DNA from: CAUUJV01 sp963545565
Lineage (GTDB): Bacteria; Actinomycetota; Actinomycetes; Actinomycetales; Bifidobacteriaceae
Direction: 5' to 3'
Length of the DNA: 64,000 bases
NCBI GenBank assembly: GCA_963545565.1
Contig: CAUUJV010000002.1
Span: forward strand, 1 to 64,000
This document shows, piece by piece, positions 25,424 through 34,363 of this stretch. The notes below the pieces were generated by a model. It was given only the letters and a program-made list of their open reading frames with translations. It had not been told where the DNA came from and did not search any database. A program made the position numbers and the translations under genes. Numbering within the stretch: position 1 is the stretch's first letter; the number at the start of each line of letters is the position of its first letter.

Positions 25424-26425
25424 TTACGCCAAAAATTCCGGGTAATACGTGGCATCCAGAATAGTTTCCATAGCAGTTGAGATAAAGGCTGCTACATCGC
25501 TTGCCACGATTGGGTGCCCGGCTTGTGAGAACATTGCTCCACGCGGATGCTGTTTGCGCGTCAATGTTTCCACAGACTGCATATCAGAGGCGGCGAGAGC
25601 ACCTGCGAGCGAATGAATCATCACAGCCGCAGCACACACTGCCACTGCTGTAGCGGGAGCATTTGTATCAAGAATATTACCAGTCACGCTTTGCGCCACA
25701 ATTGTTCCCATAATCCCTGCGAGAACATCCCCCGTGCCAGCCGTTGCAAGCCAATGAGTGCCGTCACTGACTTCAACACTTTCAACTCCTCGGCATGCAA
25801 TGATTGTGCGAGACCCTTTGAGAACAACAACGCAATGCAAATCTTGAGCCAAAATCTCAGCCCAATACTGCGGATCGCCCTCAATTTCAACGCGAGTAAC
25901 TCTGTGTCCAAATATGGAAAGCATGCGTGCAGCTTCACCACTGTGAGGAGTTACCACGCATGGCAGGGAATCTACTCGCAAAGATTCCTTGACCCGAGAC
26001 GCAAAGAATTCCAATACCCCGGCGTCAATCACAAGCCAAGAATCATCGCCACGTTTTTCACCGAATTCGCATACCTGTGTAATAAGGCTATACACTAGGT
26101 CGAAACGTTCAGCACCAATCAGCGAATCATTCACATCAGGAAAACCAGATCCCATGACCCACGCGTCGGCACGCGTCTGAGGATTTACTCCAAAAACTGT
26201 TTCAGGGCGGCGAGCCAGCAGAGCATCTTGGCATTGCTGAGGGCCGAAATACCGCACGTATCCTGCACCAGTTCGAGCAGCACCTTCAACGCCGAGGATT
26301 GCAGCACCGGGATAATCTTCGGAGCCTGTGAGCAGAGCAATAACACCGCGCGTGTATTTAGAATCATGCGCGCCGGGAAGTGTAAGAATGCGCCGGGCGT
26401 CTTCTATTCCAAACCGATATGCCAT
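25424..26425 (-). CDS. nnrD: ADP/ATP-dependent NAD(P)H-hydrate dehydratase
   Basis: Repairs hydrated NAD(P)H. The 333-residue ribokinase-like protein has KYTRGVIALLTGSEDYPGAA near the N-terminus, VVTPHSGEAARML in the centre, VVVLKGSRTII and the nucleotide/anion loop TAGTGDVLAG. Only the NnrD (YjeF C-terminal) domain is present, and the epimerase half is absent. It lies 52 nt downstream of glmS on the same strand. Confidence 0.92.
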   Translation of the reverse strand: MAYRFGIEDARRILTLPGAHDSKYTRGVIALLTGSEDYPGAAILGVEGAARTGAGYVRYFGPQQCQDALLARRPETVFGVNPQTRADAWVMGSGFPDVNDSLIGAERFDLVYSLITQVCEFGEKRGDDSWLVIDAGVLEFFASRVKESLRVDSLPCVVTPHSGEAARMLSIFGHRVTRVEIEGDPQYWAEILAQDLHCVVVLKGSRTIIACRGVESVEVSDGTHWLATAGTGDVLAGIMGTIVAQSVTGNILDTNAPATAVAVCAAAVMIHSLAGALAASDMQSVETLTRKQHPRGAMFSQAGHPIVASDVAAFISTAMETILDATYYPEFLA

Positions 26426-26477
26426 TGTACTGCCTTTACTCCTGCTGCTTTCCGCAACTTTTCTGCTGCTTCTCCCA

Positions 26478-28364
26478 CTACTCCACTGTTACGGACTTAG
26501 CCAAATTACGCGGCTTATCTACGTCCAAACCCTTGAGCTTAGCCATATCCATTGCGAAAAGTTGTAGAGGAATCACGTCTACAAGTGGGCTCATCAAGGT
26601 CGGGCATTCAGGGCGCCAAAACACGATGTCTGCATACTGACTCACATCCTCATCGCCCTCTTCTGCCACCGCAATCGTGTAAGCACCGCGTGCGCGAACT
26701 TCCTCAATTGCAGAAATCACCTTGGCATGCAGCACATTGCGGCCGCGTGCGGGAGGCACAATCACAACTACAGGCTCACCTTCGTCGACTAGTGCGATCG
26801 GCCCGTGTTTGAGTTCACCTGCTGCGAAGCCTTCAGTGAAGGTGTATGCGATTTCTTTCAATTTCAAAGCACCTTCCATGGCTACTGGGTAGCCAACATG
26901 GCGCCCAAGGAATAGGAAGGAGTGTGCGTCAAGCATGCGTTCAGCTGCCTGATGAATGGTATCGGTTTGAGTGTCTAAAATATGTTGAATTTTGCCTGGC
27001 ATTTCACGCAAAGAATCGATAATTCCACGAATCTCATCGCGATACATTGTTCCCTTCACTTGTGCTAAATAAAGCCCAAGCAAGTACGCAGCAGTAATCT
27101 GGGCTACAAAAGCCTTCGTAGACGCCACGGCAACTTCTGGGCCTGCATGAGTATAGAGCACAGCGTCAGATTCGCGTGGAATCGTGGAGCCTTGAGTGTT
27201 GCAGATAGCCAATACTCGAGAACCTTGCTCACGCGCGTGGCGTAAAGCCATCAAGGTATCCATTGTTTCGCCGGACTGTGAAATTGCAACAACCAGTGTG
27301 CGAGGAGTCAAAATGGGGTCGCGATATCGGAATTCATGAGCGAGTTCCACCTCTACTGGAATACGCACCCAATGCTCAATCGCATATTTAGCAACAACCC
27401 CAGCATAAGAAGCGGTACCACATGCCACGATAATAATCTTGTCGATATTGCGGAACACGCTCTCATCAATATGCACTTCGTCAAGATTGAGATTGTTATT
27501 GTTATCGAAACGCCCAATCAGTGTGCGCTGAACCGCTTCTGGTTCTTCATGAATTTCCTTATCCATGAAGGAATCCCAACCACCCTTATCAGACGCCGAC
27601 AAATCCCAATCGACTGTGAATGGCTTAGCCTCAACTGAATTACCAAAGAAATCAGTAACTTCTACGGACGATCCGCTAATCATCACAGCTTGATCTTGGC
27701 CAAGTTCCAAAGCATTCTTCGTGTATGCCACAAAAGCTGCTACATCAGAGCCGAGGAAATTCTCACCATCACCAAGACCAACAACAAGCGGAGAATCATG
27801 ACGCGCACCCACCACAATATCTGGCTGACGACAATCAATTGCTAGCAGAGTAAACGCACCCGTAACTATACGAGCCACACGGCGCAGAGCACGGAAGAGA
27901 TCTGGAACACCCTCCTTCTCGATGATTTCGTTTGCGACTTTACCGAGGAGCTTTGCTACGACTTCGGTGTCGGTACTGGAACTAAAAATATAACCTTCAG
28001 ATTGCAACTCAAACTTCAACTGCACAGCATTTTCAATAATACCATTGTGGATAAGAGCAATTTTTCCGTCACGGCTCAAATGCGGATGTGAATTAACGTC
28101 GCTCGGAACGCCATTCGTTGCCCACCGCGTGTGGCCAATACCCACAGTCGCATCGGGCAGAGGACTCTTCTTTATGCTCTCAACAAGATTATCGAGGCGC
28201 CCAGCTTTTTTGCGGAATGCCACACTTTCCATTCCAGGAGCGCTCAAAGCAACTCCTGCCGAGTCATATCCACGATATTCAAGACGCCCCAGGCCTTGGA
28301 GGCACACTTCAAGAGGCTTACCGCATGCGGGAGCTGTGCCCGCGTATCCTACGATTCCACACAT
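26478..28364 (-). CDS. glmS: Glutamine-fructose-6-phosphate aminotransferase (isomerising)
   Basis: Makes glucosamine-6-phosphate for peptidoglycan. The mature enzyme must begin at MCGIVGYAG because Cys2 is the glutaminase nucleophile, so the start is placed at 28364 and 62 upstream codons are excluded. The 628 residues carry the GATase II domain (GHTRWATNG, then NHGI-like IHNGIIENA), two SIS domains (ACGTASYAG, SQSGETMDTL, STKAFVAQI) and the C-terminal sequence KPRNLAKSVTVE. No glmS ribozyme was recognised upstream. The ribosome-binding site is weak. Confidence 0.97.
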   Translation of the reverse strand: MCGIVGYAGTAPACGKPLEVCLQGLGRLEYRGYDSAGVALSAPGMESVAFRKKAGRLDNLVESIKKSPLPDATVGIGHTRWATNGVPSDVNSHPHLSRDGKIALIHNGIIENAVQLKFELQSEGYIFSSSTDTEVVAKLLGKVANEIIEKEGVPDLFRALRRVARIVTGAFTLLAIDCRQPDIVVGARHDSPLVVGLGDGENFLGSDVAAFVAYTKNALELGQDQAVMISGSSVEVTDFFGNSVEAKPFTVDWDLSASDKGGWDSFMDKEIHEEPEAVQRTLIGRFDNNNNLNLDEVHIDESVFRNIDKIIIVACGTASYAGVVAKYAIEHWVRIPVEVELAHEFRYRDPILTPRTLVVAISQSGETMDTLMALRHAREQGSRVLAICNTQGSTIPRESDAVLYTHAGPEVAVASTKAFVAQITAAYLLGLYLAQVKGTMYRDEIRGIIDSLREMPGKIQHILDTQTDTIHQAAERMLDAHSFLFLGRHVGYPVAMEGALKLKEIAYTFTEGFAAGELKHGPIALVDEGEPVVVIVPPARGRNVLHAKVISAIEEVRARGAYTIAVAEEGDEDVSQYADIVFWRPECPTLMSPLVDVIPLQLFAMDMAKLKGLDVDKPRNLAKSVTVE

Positions 28365-28682
28365 AGAACCACACTTTATAGGATTATTTTGGACTGTGGC
28401 ATAAAACAGCAGCAAATATGCTAACCGTTTACAAAAATAAATGCTTATAGCTGTTCTATGATTTTTAAGGTCTTTTTTTGGGCTGAAAATGAGGCGTCTG
28501 GAGGCGAATACCATCTTGAGGTGTGTGTAAATGGAGAAGTTATATGCCAAATGGCATAACTATCAGGGCGTAGCGTAGTTTGGTAGTACCCTTGTCCTGA
28601 CACCCATAAGGACAAAAGCAGGGGAAGGAAAACCTAGCAAAACAATATAGCAACATGTGACAGCCAAGAAACTGTGACATAT

Positions 28683-28781
28683 ATGCGAACTAATTACACA
28701 GAGGATTTTGAAAATATGGACGTGTTAGAAACAAAGACCTTTGATACGAGCTATAAGGCGATTATTATATTCCCTGCTTGA
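28683..28781 (+). CDS. Short ORF, 32 aa, leader-like
   Basis: ATG at 28683 opens 32 codons, starting MRTNYTEDFENMDV and ending AIIIFPA before a TGA. A GC-rich hairpin follows 40 nt after the stop. The layout (structured 5' region, short ORF, hairpin) resembles a leader peptide with an attenuator, but no resistance or biosynthesis gene follows on this strand. There is no strong ribosome-binding site. Confidence 0.3.
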   Translation: MRTNYTEDFENMDVLETKTFDTSYKAIIIFPA

Positions 28782-28820
28782 CGATCCCAGAGAAAGAGCA
28801 ACGGCCCATTTGTGTATAGG

Positions 28821-28850
28821 ACGGCGGCTGGCAGAAATCCCTGCCGCCGT
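28821..28850 (+). terminator. Strong GC hairpin, terminator or attenuator
   Basis: ACGGCGGC pairs perfectly with GCCGCCGT around a 14-nt loop, followed by ATTTACTTGT. It lies downstream of the 32-codon ORF. Confidence 0.5.
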
Positions 28851-28955
28851 ATTTACTTGTCATTATGCGATTGTTGAGCAACAAAATTGCGCACTCCAAT
28901 TCGCATGCCCGTCAGCTGTATTGTCTCGACAAACACCAAATCATGTTCCCAAAAT

Positions 28956-29129
28956 CTACTTGTCTGGGAAACCTCTGCGACCCTTGATATCCTGCAACAA
29001 TAGACAGAATGATGTTATCAAAGCATCAACTCTACTTTTGATATTATTCTCGTCGACGATATAGTTGCTTTTCCCCATCAAAATGTACAGAAATACCGCC
29101 GATATTCCGATAACTCGAAACTCCAACAT
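28956..29129 (-). CDS. Unidentified small ORF, 57 aa
   Basis: The frame starts MLEFRVIGISAVFLYILMGK, a hydrophobic first 20 residues, then a charged part (SNYIVDENNIKSRVDAL) and ends GFPDK. It could be a one-helix membrane peptide or a fragment of a larger lost gene. No Shine-Dalgarno sequence is seen, so coding status is uncertain. Confidence 0.25.
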   Translation of the reverse strand: MLEFRVIGISAVFLYILMGKSNYIVDENNIKSRVDALITSFCLLLQDIKGRRGFPDK

Positions 29130-29214
29130 AAGTAATCAAAAACATCACTTGTTTCGCAATCTCTCCAAACTTACAGACAGCATTTCCCAGAATAATACGA
29201 ATCTGAAGATTTGA

Positions 29215-29307
29215 TCAGTTCAGTACCATTAACATGGATATTCCCGTAATCCGCGCTTCATCAACTCCTTCAGTAAACCGTTCTACTGCAAAAATTTTCA
29301 TTATCAT
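29215..29307 (-). pseudogene. Fragment of a superfamily II helicase C-terminal domain
   Basis: A 30-codon frame contains MKIFAVERFTEGVDEARITG, close to motif V of DEAD/type III restriction-like helicases (F-x2-E-G-V-D/H...G followed by hydrophobics). Motif VI (QxxGRxxR) is missing since the frame stops soon after. Neighbouring frames hold further protein-like scraps. It is interpreted as the remnant of a restriction or defence helicase; the assignment rests on one motif. Confidence 0.35.
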
Positions 29308-29413
29308 GCAGAGTACCCTCAATGTATGCTCCTTTTCTCCCAATCAAGAATAAAGAAACTCCCTGAATATGCATATCCAACGGCACAAATCACAGTCCCA
29401 AATACAATCGTAA

Positions 29414-30187
29414 TCACAAAACAGAAGTCAAGAAATCCTTAAAGCGCTCTGTTTGCGGGTTTGCAATAATGTCGGAAGTTCCGGATTCCACAACTGCACC
29501 CTGATCCATGAACACCACTTGGTTAGCAACTTCACTAGCGAATCCAATTTCATGAGTTACTACAACCATAGTCATGCCTTCTTGAGCAAGTTTACGCATC
29601 ACGCCGAGTACTTCGCCCACGAGTTCAGGGTCAAGGGCAGATGTCGGCTCATCAAAAAGCATGATATCAGGGTGCATCGCAATAGCGCGCGCAATTGCCA
29701 TACGCTGCTGCTGACCACCTGAAAGCTGAGACGGATAGTGGTCTAGTCTATCTGAAAGGCCAACGCTTTCAAGGCAGCGAACGGCTTCAGCGCGTGCATC
29801 TGCCTTGCTCATTCCAGCCACATGAACTGGCGCTTCCATCACGTTCTCAAGCACAGTCATATGCGGGAATAGATTAAACCTTTGGAATACCATGCCTACT
29901 TTGGAACGCTGAGCGGCTACTTCTTTATCATTTAAGCTCTGAAGAACTTTTTGGCCGTTCTTCTCAACTTCTTTGTAGCCAACCATTTCTCCATCTACCC
30001 AGATCATGCCGCCCGTAATGGTTTCCAGCTGGTTGATCATGCGCAGCATTGTCGATTTACCAGAGCCTGATGGTCCCAAAATCACGGTAACAGTGCCTTT
30101 ATCAACTTCCAGACTCACGCCTTTAAGTACATGAAGATCGCCATACACCTTGTGCACGTCTTTAATAACAATTACTGGTTCAGTCAT
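29414..30187 (-). CDS. Polar amino-acid ABC transporter ATPase (GlnQ-like)
   Basis: A 257-residue cytoplasmic ATPase with Walker A GPSGSGKST, Q-loop FQRFNLFPHMTVLENV, signature LSGGQQQRMAIARAI, Walker B IMLFDEPTSALDPE and switch VVVTHEIGFA. FNLFPHMT and the ALDPELVGEVL run are marks of the amino-acid (PAAT) family. It is third in the operon after the binding protein and permease (31201 and 30209), spaced 21 nt from the permease gene. Confidence 0.94.
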   Translation of the reverse strand: MTEPVIVIKDVHKVYGDLHVLKGVSLEVDKGTVTVILGPSGSGKSTMLRMINQLETITGGMIWVDGEMVGYKEVEKNGQKVLQSLNDKEVAAQRSKVGMVFQRFNLFPHMTVLENVMEAPVHVAGMSKADARAEAVRCLESVGLSDRLDHYPSQLSGGQQQRMAIARAIAMHPDIMLFDEPTSALDPELVGEVLGVMRKLAQEGMTMVVVTHEIGFASEVANQVVFMDQGAVVESGTSDIIANPQTERFKDFLTSVL

Positions 30188-30208
30188 AACAGTCTCTAAT
30201 CTCTCAAT

Positions 30209-31192
30209 TCACGCATTTAACCCAAGTAAAGACGTTTCATTGAGTTTCTTAACGTCTTCTTCAGTTGCGCTGCTACCCTCAGTTTTTCCAGGAAGCGACG
30301 GCTTATCCGCATGCACGATTGCTTGCTCGTTAAAGCCCTTGCCAAAATATCTCTCAAGATAATGCTGAGCTATCATCAAAATAGAGGTAATGAGCAGGTA
30401 CCAGAATCCAGCTACGAGAAGAAGCGGAATTGGCTTATAAATACGATTTGCTATTGCATTGGCCTGATACTGTAATTCCATGGTGAACGGAACAGCAAGC
30501 ACCAATGAAGTTGTTTTAAGCATGCTGATAACTTCATTGCCCACTGGAGGAACAATAATTCTCATAGCCTGAGGAAGAACAATTCGCCGCATAATCTTGG
30601 ATCGAGACATTCCCAAAGCCTGTGCTGCCTCATTTTGTCCACGATCTACAGCTTCCAAACCAGCACGTACAATTTCAGCTAAATATGCCGCCTCGTTCAA
30701 GGCCAAACCTAGGATTGCTGCGCGACCAGCCGTAATAACATCTGCAGAGTCAATGCTAAAAAGCGTTGGTCCAAACGGAATACCTATTGAGAGTTTTGGC
30801 ACAAGCACTGAGAACAAGCCCCAGAAAGTCAGCTGAGTGTACACAGGAGTTCCGCGGAAGAACCAAATATAAAACCAGCTTACCCATCGAAGCACTGGAT
30901 TCACTGACTTACGCATTACTGCGAGTACAACTGCGAGCACAATTGCAATAACCATCGAAGCCACAGTCAGCGCAAGAGTCCACCCAATGCCCTCAAGAAT
31001 ATGCTCGTTGAACAGATAAACCCATACCGTTGGCCAATCAAAATTCTTGTTGGTGACAATACCTTCGCCAAGGAATACAACAATAATGATGAGAATAATC
31101 GCAGCCACAATAGAGCCCGGCCTGCGCACTGGAAGAGCTTCGATTTTATTCGGAATATTCAAATTAGCTTTATTACTATTCTTATTTGCCAT
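30209..31192 (-). CDS. Polar amino-acid ABC transporter permease
   Basis: A 327-residue membrane subunit of the HisM/GlnP type with four to five helices. The EAA loop is evident (EAAQALGMSRSKIMRRI followed by VLPQAMRIIVPP). The N-terminus has an additional helix and the C-terminus an additional 50 residues of hydrophilic tail. It is the only permease in the operon and presumably homodimerises. It follows the binding-protein gene by 8 nt. Confidence 0.93.
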   Translation of the reverse strand: MANKNSNKANLNIPNKIEALPVRRPGSIVAAIILIIIVVFLGEGIVTNKNFDWPTVWVYLFNEHILEGIGWTLALTVASMVIAIVLAVVLAVMRKSVNPVLRWVSWFYIWFFRGTPVYTQLTFWGLFSVLVPKLSIGIPFGPTLFSIDSADVITAGRAAILGLALNEAAYLAEIVRAGLEAVDRGQNEAAQALGMSRSKIMRRIVLPQAMRIIVPPVGNEVISMLKTTSLVLAVPFTMELQYQANAIANRIYKPIPLLLVAGFWYLLITSILMIAQHYLERYFGKGFNEQAIVHADKPSLPGKTEGSSATEEDVKKLNETSLLGLNA

Positions 31193-31200
31193 CTCACCCT

Positions 31201-32106
31201 CTAATCATCGATTTTCGGATTGATCACTGCTTTTTCCACAGCGCCAGACGTTGTGCCCCAGCTTTTTAAGATTTTCATATACGTGCCATTGTCAATGAGC
31301 TCCTGAAGCGCCGCATTGATGGCTTTTGTTGTTTGCATATCGTTTTTTGAAATGACGATGCCATTTGGAGCCACGTTGATTGGGTCGCCCAGAACTTGCA
31401 AAGTCCCCGTCTGCTTCACAGCATATTCAACCACGGGAGTGTCAGAATACATTGCGTCTGCTCGACCTGCCACAACTGCTGTTGACGCCGATGGCTGGTC
31501 ATTAAACGAAAGATAGTTAATAGCTTCCTTGCCCTGTGCTTCACACTGAGCCGACATTTCAATAATGGAGGTTTCCTGTGCGGTTCCAATCTGAACTGCC
31601 ACAGTTCTACCACATAAATTCTTGGTGTTGACTTTTTCAGGGTTTCCTTTTTTTACTGCAAAGCTCTGCCCTGCTGTGTAATGCTGCACCCAGTTAACAG
31701 ATTTTTCGCGTTCTGTAGTGATAGTGAATCCTGAAATGCCTACGTCATATTTGGAGCCAACAGAAGGAATAATCGAGTCAAAGCTTGAGTTCACAATCTT
31801 GACTTTCAACCCTAATACAGCACCTATTGCTTTGATAATGTCAATTTCATATCCCAGTGCTGTTTTATTGTCTTCCCCTGTAAATTCTGCAGGAGCATAA
31901 GCAAGATTCGAGCCCACGGTGAGCAAACCATCCTGAGAGACGCTTTTAGAAACCATTGAAGCAATTTTAGAATCAGTTTTAATCGCAGAAGTATCAAAGC
32001 TTGAGGCAGCTTCATCCAAACCATCTGACGTGCCGCAAGCTGAAGTAAATAACGCACATGCACAAACAAGAAGAGCAGTAATGCCTGTTTTGAATAATTG
32101 TTTCAT
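31201..32106 (-). CDS. Polar amino-acid-binding lipoprotein
   Basis: AGAAGGAGAACACTGT precedes the chosen ATG. The 301-residue precursor has a signal peptide ending in the lipobox FTSAC (cysteine near residue 24), then the SBP_bac_3 fold: LTVGSNLAYAPAEF, ALGYEIDIIKAIG, DVGISGFTITTERE, VAVQIGTAQE and the terminal NGTYMKILKSWG. It captures an amino acid outside the membrane for the permease and ATPase genes downstream. The ligand cannot be named. Confidence 0.93.
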   Translation of the reverse strand: MKQLFKTGITALLVCACALFTSACGTSDGLDEAASSFDTSAIKTDSKIASMVSKSVSQDGLLTVGSNLAYAPAEFTGEDNKTALGYEIDIIKAIGAVLGLKVKIVNSSFDSIIPSVGSKYDVGISGFTITTEREKSVNWVQHYTAGQSFAVKKGNPEKVNTKNLCGRTVAVQIGTAQETSIIEMSAQCEAQGKEAINYLSFNDQPSASTAVVAGRADAMYSDTPVVEYAVKQTGTLQVLGDPINVAPNGIVISKNDMQTTKAINAALQELIDNGTYMKILKSWGTTSGAVEKAVINPKIDD

Positions 32107-32227
32107 ACAGTGTTCTCCTTCTGCCCTATTCATTTTCTCTTCCGATAGTTCCCATCACCTATTTGTATAAATATACACTCTTACGTATACATATAATTAC
32201 ACTATGCTAGTTTTATCCCACAATGCG

Positions 32228-32254
32228 AAAAGCGCCAGCTAAGCCGACGCTTTT
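32228..32254. terminator. Intrinsic terminator-like hairpin between the binding-protein gene and smpB
   Basis: AAAAGCG (32228-32234) pairs with CGCTTTT (32248-32254). The plus strand continues with T6, and the minus strand has TTTT on its side. It lies after the smpB stop on the minus strand and so may end the smpB transcript. Confidence 0.55.
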
Positions 32255-32295
32255 TTGAATGTATTTATACATAAAAATATAGGGAATATAGAGAA

Positions 32296-32775
32296 CTATC
32301 CCCTACGATTATGCATTCTCATTTCTCGCAACGCTTCCCTATTATCCTGAGCTTCTCGCAACGCTTGGCGCTTATCATATTCACGTTTACCGCGAGCTAA
32401 TGCAATCTCAACTTTTACTCTGCCATCTTTAAAATACAAAGACAGCGGAATCACTGTGTACCCTTTTGCCTCAGTCGCACGAGCAAATTTATCAATCTGT
32501 GCTGTATGCAGAAGAAGCTTGCGTTTACGCTTCGGAGCATGGTTAGTCCACGTGCCGTTGAGGTATTCAGGAATATTCGCATTTTCAAGCCACATCTCGT
32601 GGTGCTTATCGATACTCACAAACGACTCAGAAAGTGAAGCTCTCCCCTCACGCAGGCTCTTAACTTCCGTTCCAGAAAGCACAAGCCCCGCTTCAAGAGT
32701 GTCTTCAATCGTATAATCGTGACGAGCACGGCGATTAGTAGCAATAGTAGTGTTGCCGTCTTTTTTCTGTGCCAT
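32296..32775 (-). CDS. smpB: SsrA-binding protein
   Basis: Partner of tmRNA in trans-translation, rescuing stalled ribosomes. The 159-residue protein has the OB-fold signatures RARHDYTIEDTLEAGLVLSG, EVKSLREGRASLSES and LYFKDGRVKVEIALARGK, and the basic C-terminal tail KRQALREAQDNREALR that enters the decoding centre. No ssrA gene was seen in the window. It is encoded 30 nt downstream of the CHAP gene in the ftsE-ftsX-CHAP-smpB run typical of actinobacteria. Confidence 0.96.
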   Translation of the reverse strand: MAQKKDGNTTIATNRRARHDYTIEDTLEAGLVLSGTEVKSLREGRASLSESFVSIDKHHEMWLENANIPEYLNGTWTNHAPKRKRKLLLHTAQIDKFARATEAKGYTVIPLSLYFKDGRVKVEIALARGKREYDKRQALREAQDNREALREMRMHNRRG

Positions 32776-32805
32776 ATCCGTTAATTAAATGTGTTAAATA
32801 TATTT

Positions 32806-34266
32806 TTAATAGTGAATGAACTGATAGTTGCCCGGATCGCTAATCGTTGAAGTCCATGCAACGCCTTTTGCGCTCGCGCCACATTGAGAAATAAGAATCG
32901 ATCCGTTTGCATTAACTCGCTCAACCACGCCCACGTGACCATATGTTGAACTTGCACCATTTTGACCTGCACGGAACACAATAACTGCGCCAACGTGTGG
33001 AGTGTTATTGACAAGGTAACCAAGCCTCTTAGCGGTAGTAGCCCAGTCCTTACCATTGCCCATATAAGACCCTACAGGAAGCTGAAGTGCTGTACGGCGA
33101 ATATATGCATACCATGTGCACTGACTCCATGGATATGCACCACCAAGAACAGACGTTCGGCCAGTGCTATGCCCATAGCACGATGTTGCAGTTGATGAGC
33201 AGCTTCCCGGAACAGAGTAGTTCATTCCAGAAGCAGAGCTTGACGAGGATGATGTAGAAGACGAAGTGGTAGAACTAGAAGAGGATGATGAGCTCGAAGA
33301 CCTAGACGATGTTGACGATGCTCTGTACTGAGAAGTATTCGTAGCAGCTGTGCTTGCTTTTTTTGCTGCGGCCGCAGCTGCAGCCTGAGCAGCAAGCTGA
33401 GCATTGTAAGAATCGACAGCCGCCTGCGCAACGAGCACAGCAGCAGCCTCCTGCGCAGCTTGAGTAGTCAAACTACTCTGCTGACTTTTCAGCGAAGCTT
33501 GCTTTTCCTGTTCTTCTTCCAGAAGAGTATTCAAGGATGCTTCTTTTTCCTTAGCTGCGCTTGCTGCAGCAGTTGCAGCAGCCGACTTAGAATCTGCCTG
33601 TTGCTTCAAAGTTGTAATGCGAGCTTCAATAGCCGTTAAACGCTGCTGACGAGTCTTTGAAGTACTTAAAGTTGTTGCGTCAGTATTTGCTTCCTGAGAT
33701 TCTACTCTGGCCACAGCAGCATTGGATTGCATTGATTTAATAAAACTCTTTGTGCTTTTTGCACCACTCGCAACGCTCATTACTTTCGAAGCAGTAGAGC
33801 TGTGGAAGCTCTTACGTGCCACTGCAGCTACTGCCGCCTTCGCATCATCGTAGTTCTTACCTGTTGCAGCAATCTGCTCCTCAAGAGTCTCTTTATCAGA
33901 CTTTGCAGCAGTCAAACGTTGTGCAGCTGCCTGCGCTTCTTCTTGCGCTGCCTCTGCAGCATCTTCGGCTTGATTTGCTTCCTCTTGTGCAGCTGGAATC
34001 TGATTATTAACTAAATCATTAAGTTCCAGCACCAAATTTGCCAGTTCAGTGTTCACACCTGCAAGCGATGCCTTTAAAGCTGCTTCCTTAGCTTTCGCAT
34101 CGGCGAGAGTGGAATACACGGAAGGCGTTGCATTTGCCGATTCTAGAGTAACAGTGCTCACCATGCTGCCGCTTGCTATGAGCCCAACAATGAATGAAAT
34201 TGCACACAGCGCAATTAGTCGCGAATGCTCTTTCATCCACGCTGCTTTAGTAGCAGTGTTCATCAT
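32806..34266 (-). CDS. Secreted coiled-coil CHAP peptidoglycan hydrolase (PcsB-like)
   Basis: 486 residues: signal/anchor helix (about 16-40); two long coiled-coil stretches rich in Ala, Glu, Lys and Gln (about 50-300); a Ser-rich linker (about 308-345); a C-terminal CHAP domain with the nucleophile cysteine in YPWSQCTWYAYIRR and the histidine in TYGHVGVVERV. Such proteins are activated by the FtsEX complex through the coiled coil and cut the septal wall. ftsX and ftsE lie directly upstream on the same strand, supporting that pairing. Two 15-nt direct repeats lie upstream of the start. Confidence 0.93.
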   Translation of the reverse strand: MMNTATKAAWMKEHSRLIALCAISFIVGLIASGSMVSTVTLESANATPSVYSTLADAKAKEAALKASLAGVNTELANLVLELNDLVNNQIPAAQEEANQAEDAAEAAQEEAQAAAQRLTAAKSDKETLEEQIAATGKNYDDAKAAVAAVARKSFHSSTASKVMSVASGAKSTKSFIKSMQSNAAVARVESQEANTDATTLSTSKTRQQRLTAIEARITTLKQQADSKSAAATAAASAAKEKEASLNTLLEEEQEKQASLKSQQSSLTTQAAQEAAAVLVAQAAVDSYNAQLAAQAAAAAAAKKASTAATNTSQYRASSTSSRSSSSSSSSSSTTSSSTSSSSSSASGMNYSVPGSCSSTATSCYGHSTGRTSVLGGAYPWSQCTWYAYIRRTALQLPVGSYMGNGKDWATTAKRLGYLVNNTPHVGAVIVFRAGQNGASSTYGHVGVVERVNANGSILISQCGASAKGVAWTSTISDPGNYQFIHY

Positions 34267-34276
34267 GACACCTTCT

Positions 34277-34313
34277 CTTTCGAATCACTAGCAAACAACT
34301 TTCGAATCACTAG
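34277..34313. repeat. Two 15-nt direct repeats upstream of the CHAP hydrolase gene
   Basis: CTTTCGAATCACTAG occurs at 34277-34291 and 34299-34313 (period 22). The copy nearer the gene ends 10 nt from its start codon and touches the ribosome-binding site. It may be a regulator site or a small duplication. Confidence 0.8.
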
Positions 34314-34363
34314 GTTTTTCCATACTAGGGAACGAAGCTTAAAATACAAAATATTTTTCTCTG

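Larger units (their letters stand above)
28365..29413. other. Decayed accessory DNA between glmS and the amino-acid ABC operon
   Basis: About 1 kb without an intact gene. In order: a hairpin GTTAT-AT-GCC/GGC-ATAAC near 28538-28559; a tRNA-5'-half-like stretch (GGGCGTAGCGTAGTTTGGTAG, from 28566) with a stem TTGTCCT/AGGACAA; a 32-codon ORF (28683-28781); a strong GC hairpin (28821-28850); and minus-strand pieces, including a helicase-like fragment and a 57-codon frame. Codon style of the pieces is Firmicute-like. It looks like the wreck of an imported element. Confidence 0.55.

Noticed and set aside
28566..28630. Possible tRNA (GTAGCGTAGTTTGGTAG stretch)
   Set aside because: The 5' half resembles tRNA-Pro, but no matching acceptor stem, anticodon arm or TTCGA loop follows, so it is not called a tRNA.
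28741..29064. 107-codon plus-strand frame
   Set aside because: It runs through the GC hairpin and decayed minus-strand pieces, without ribosome-binding site or domain.
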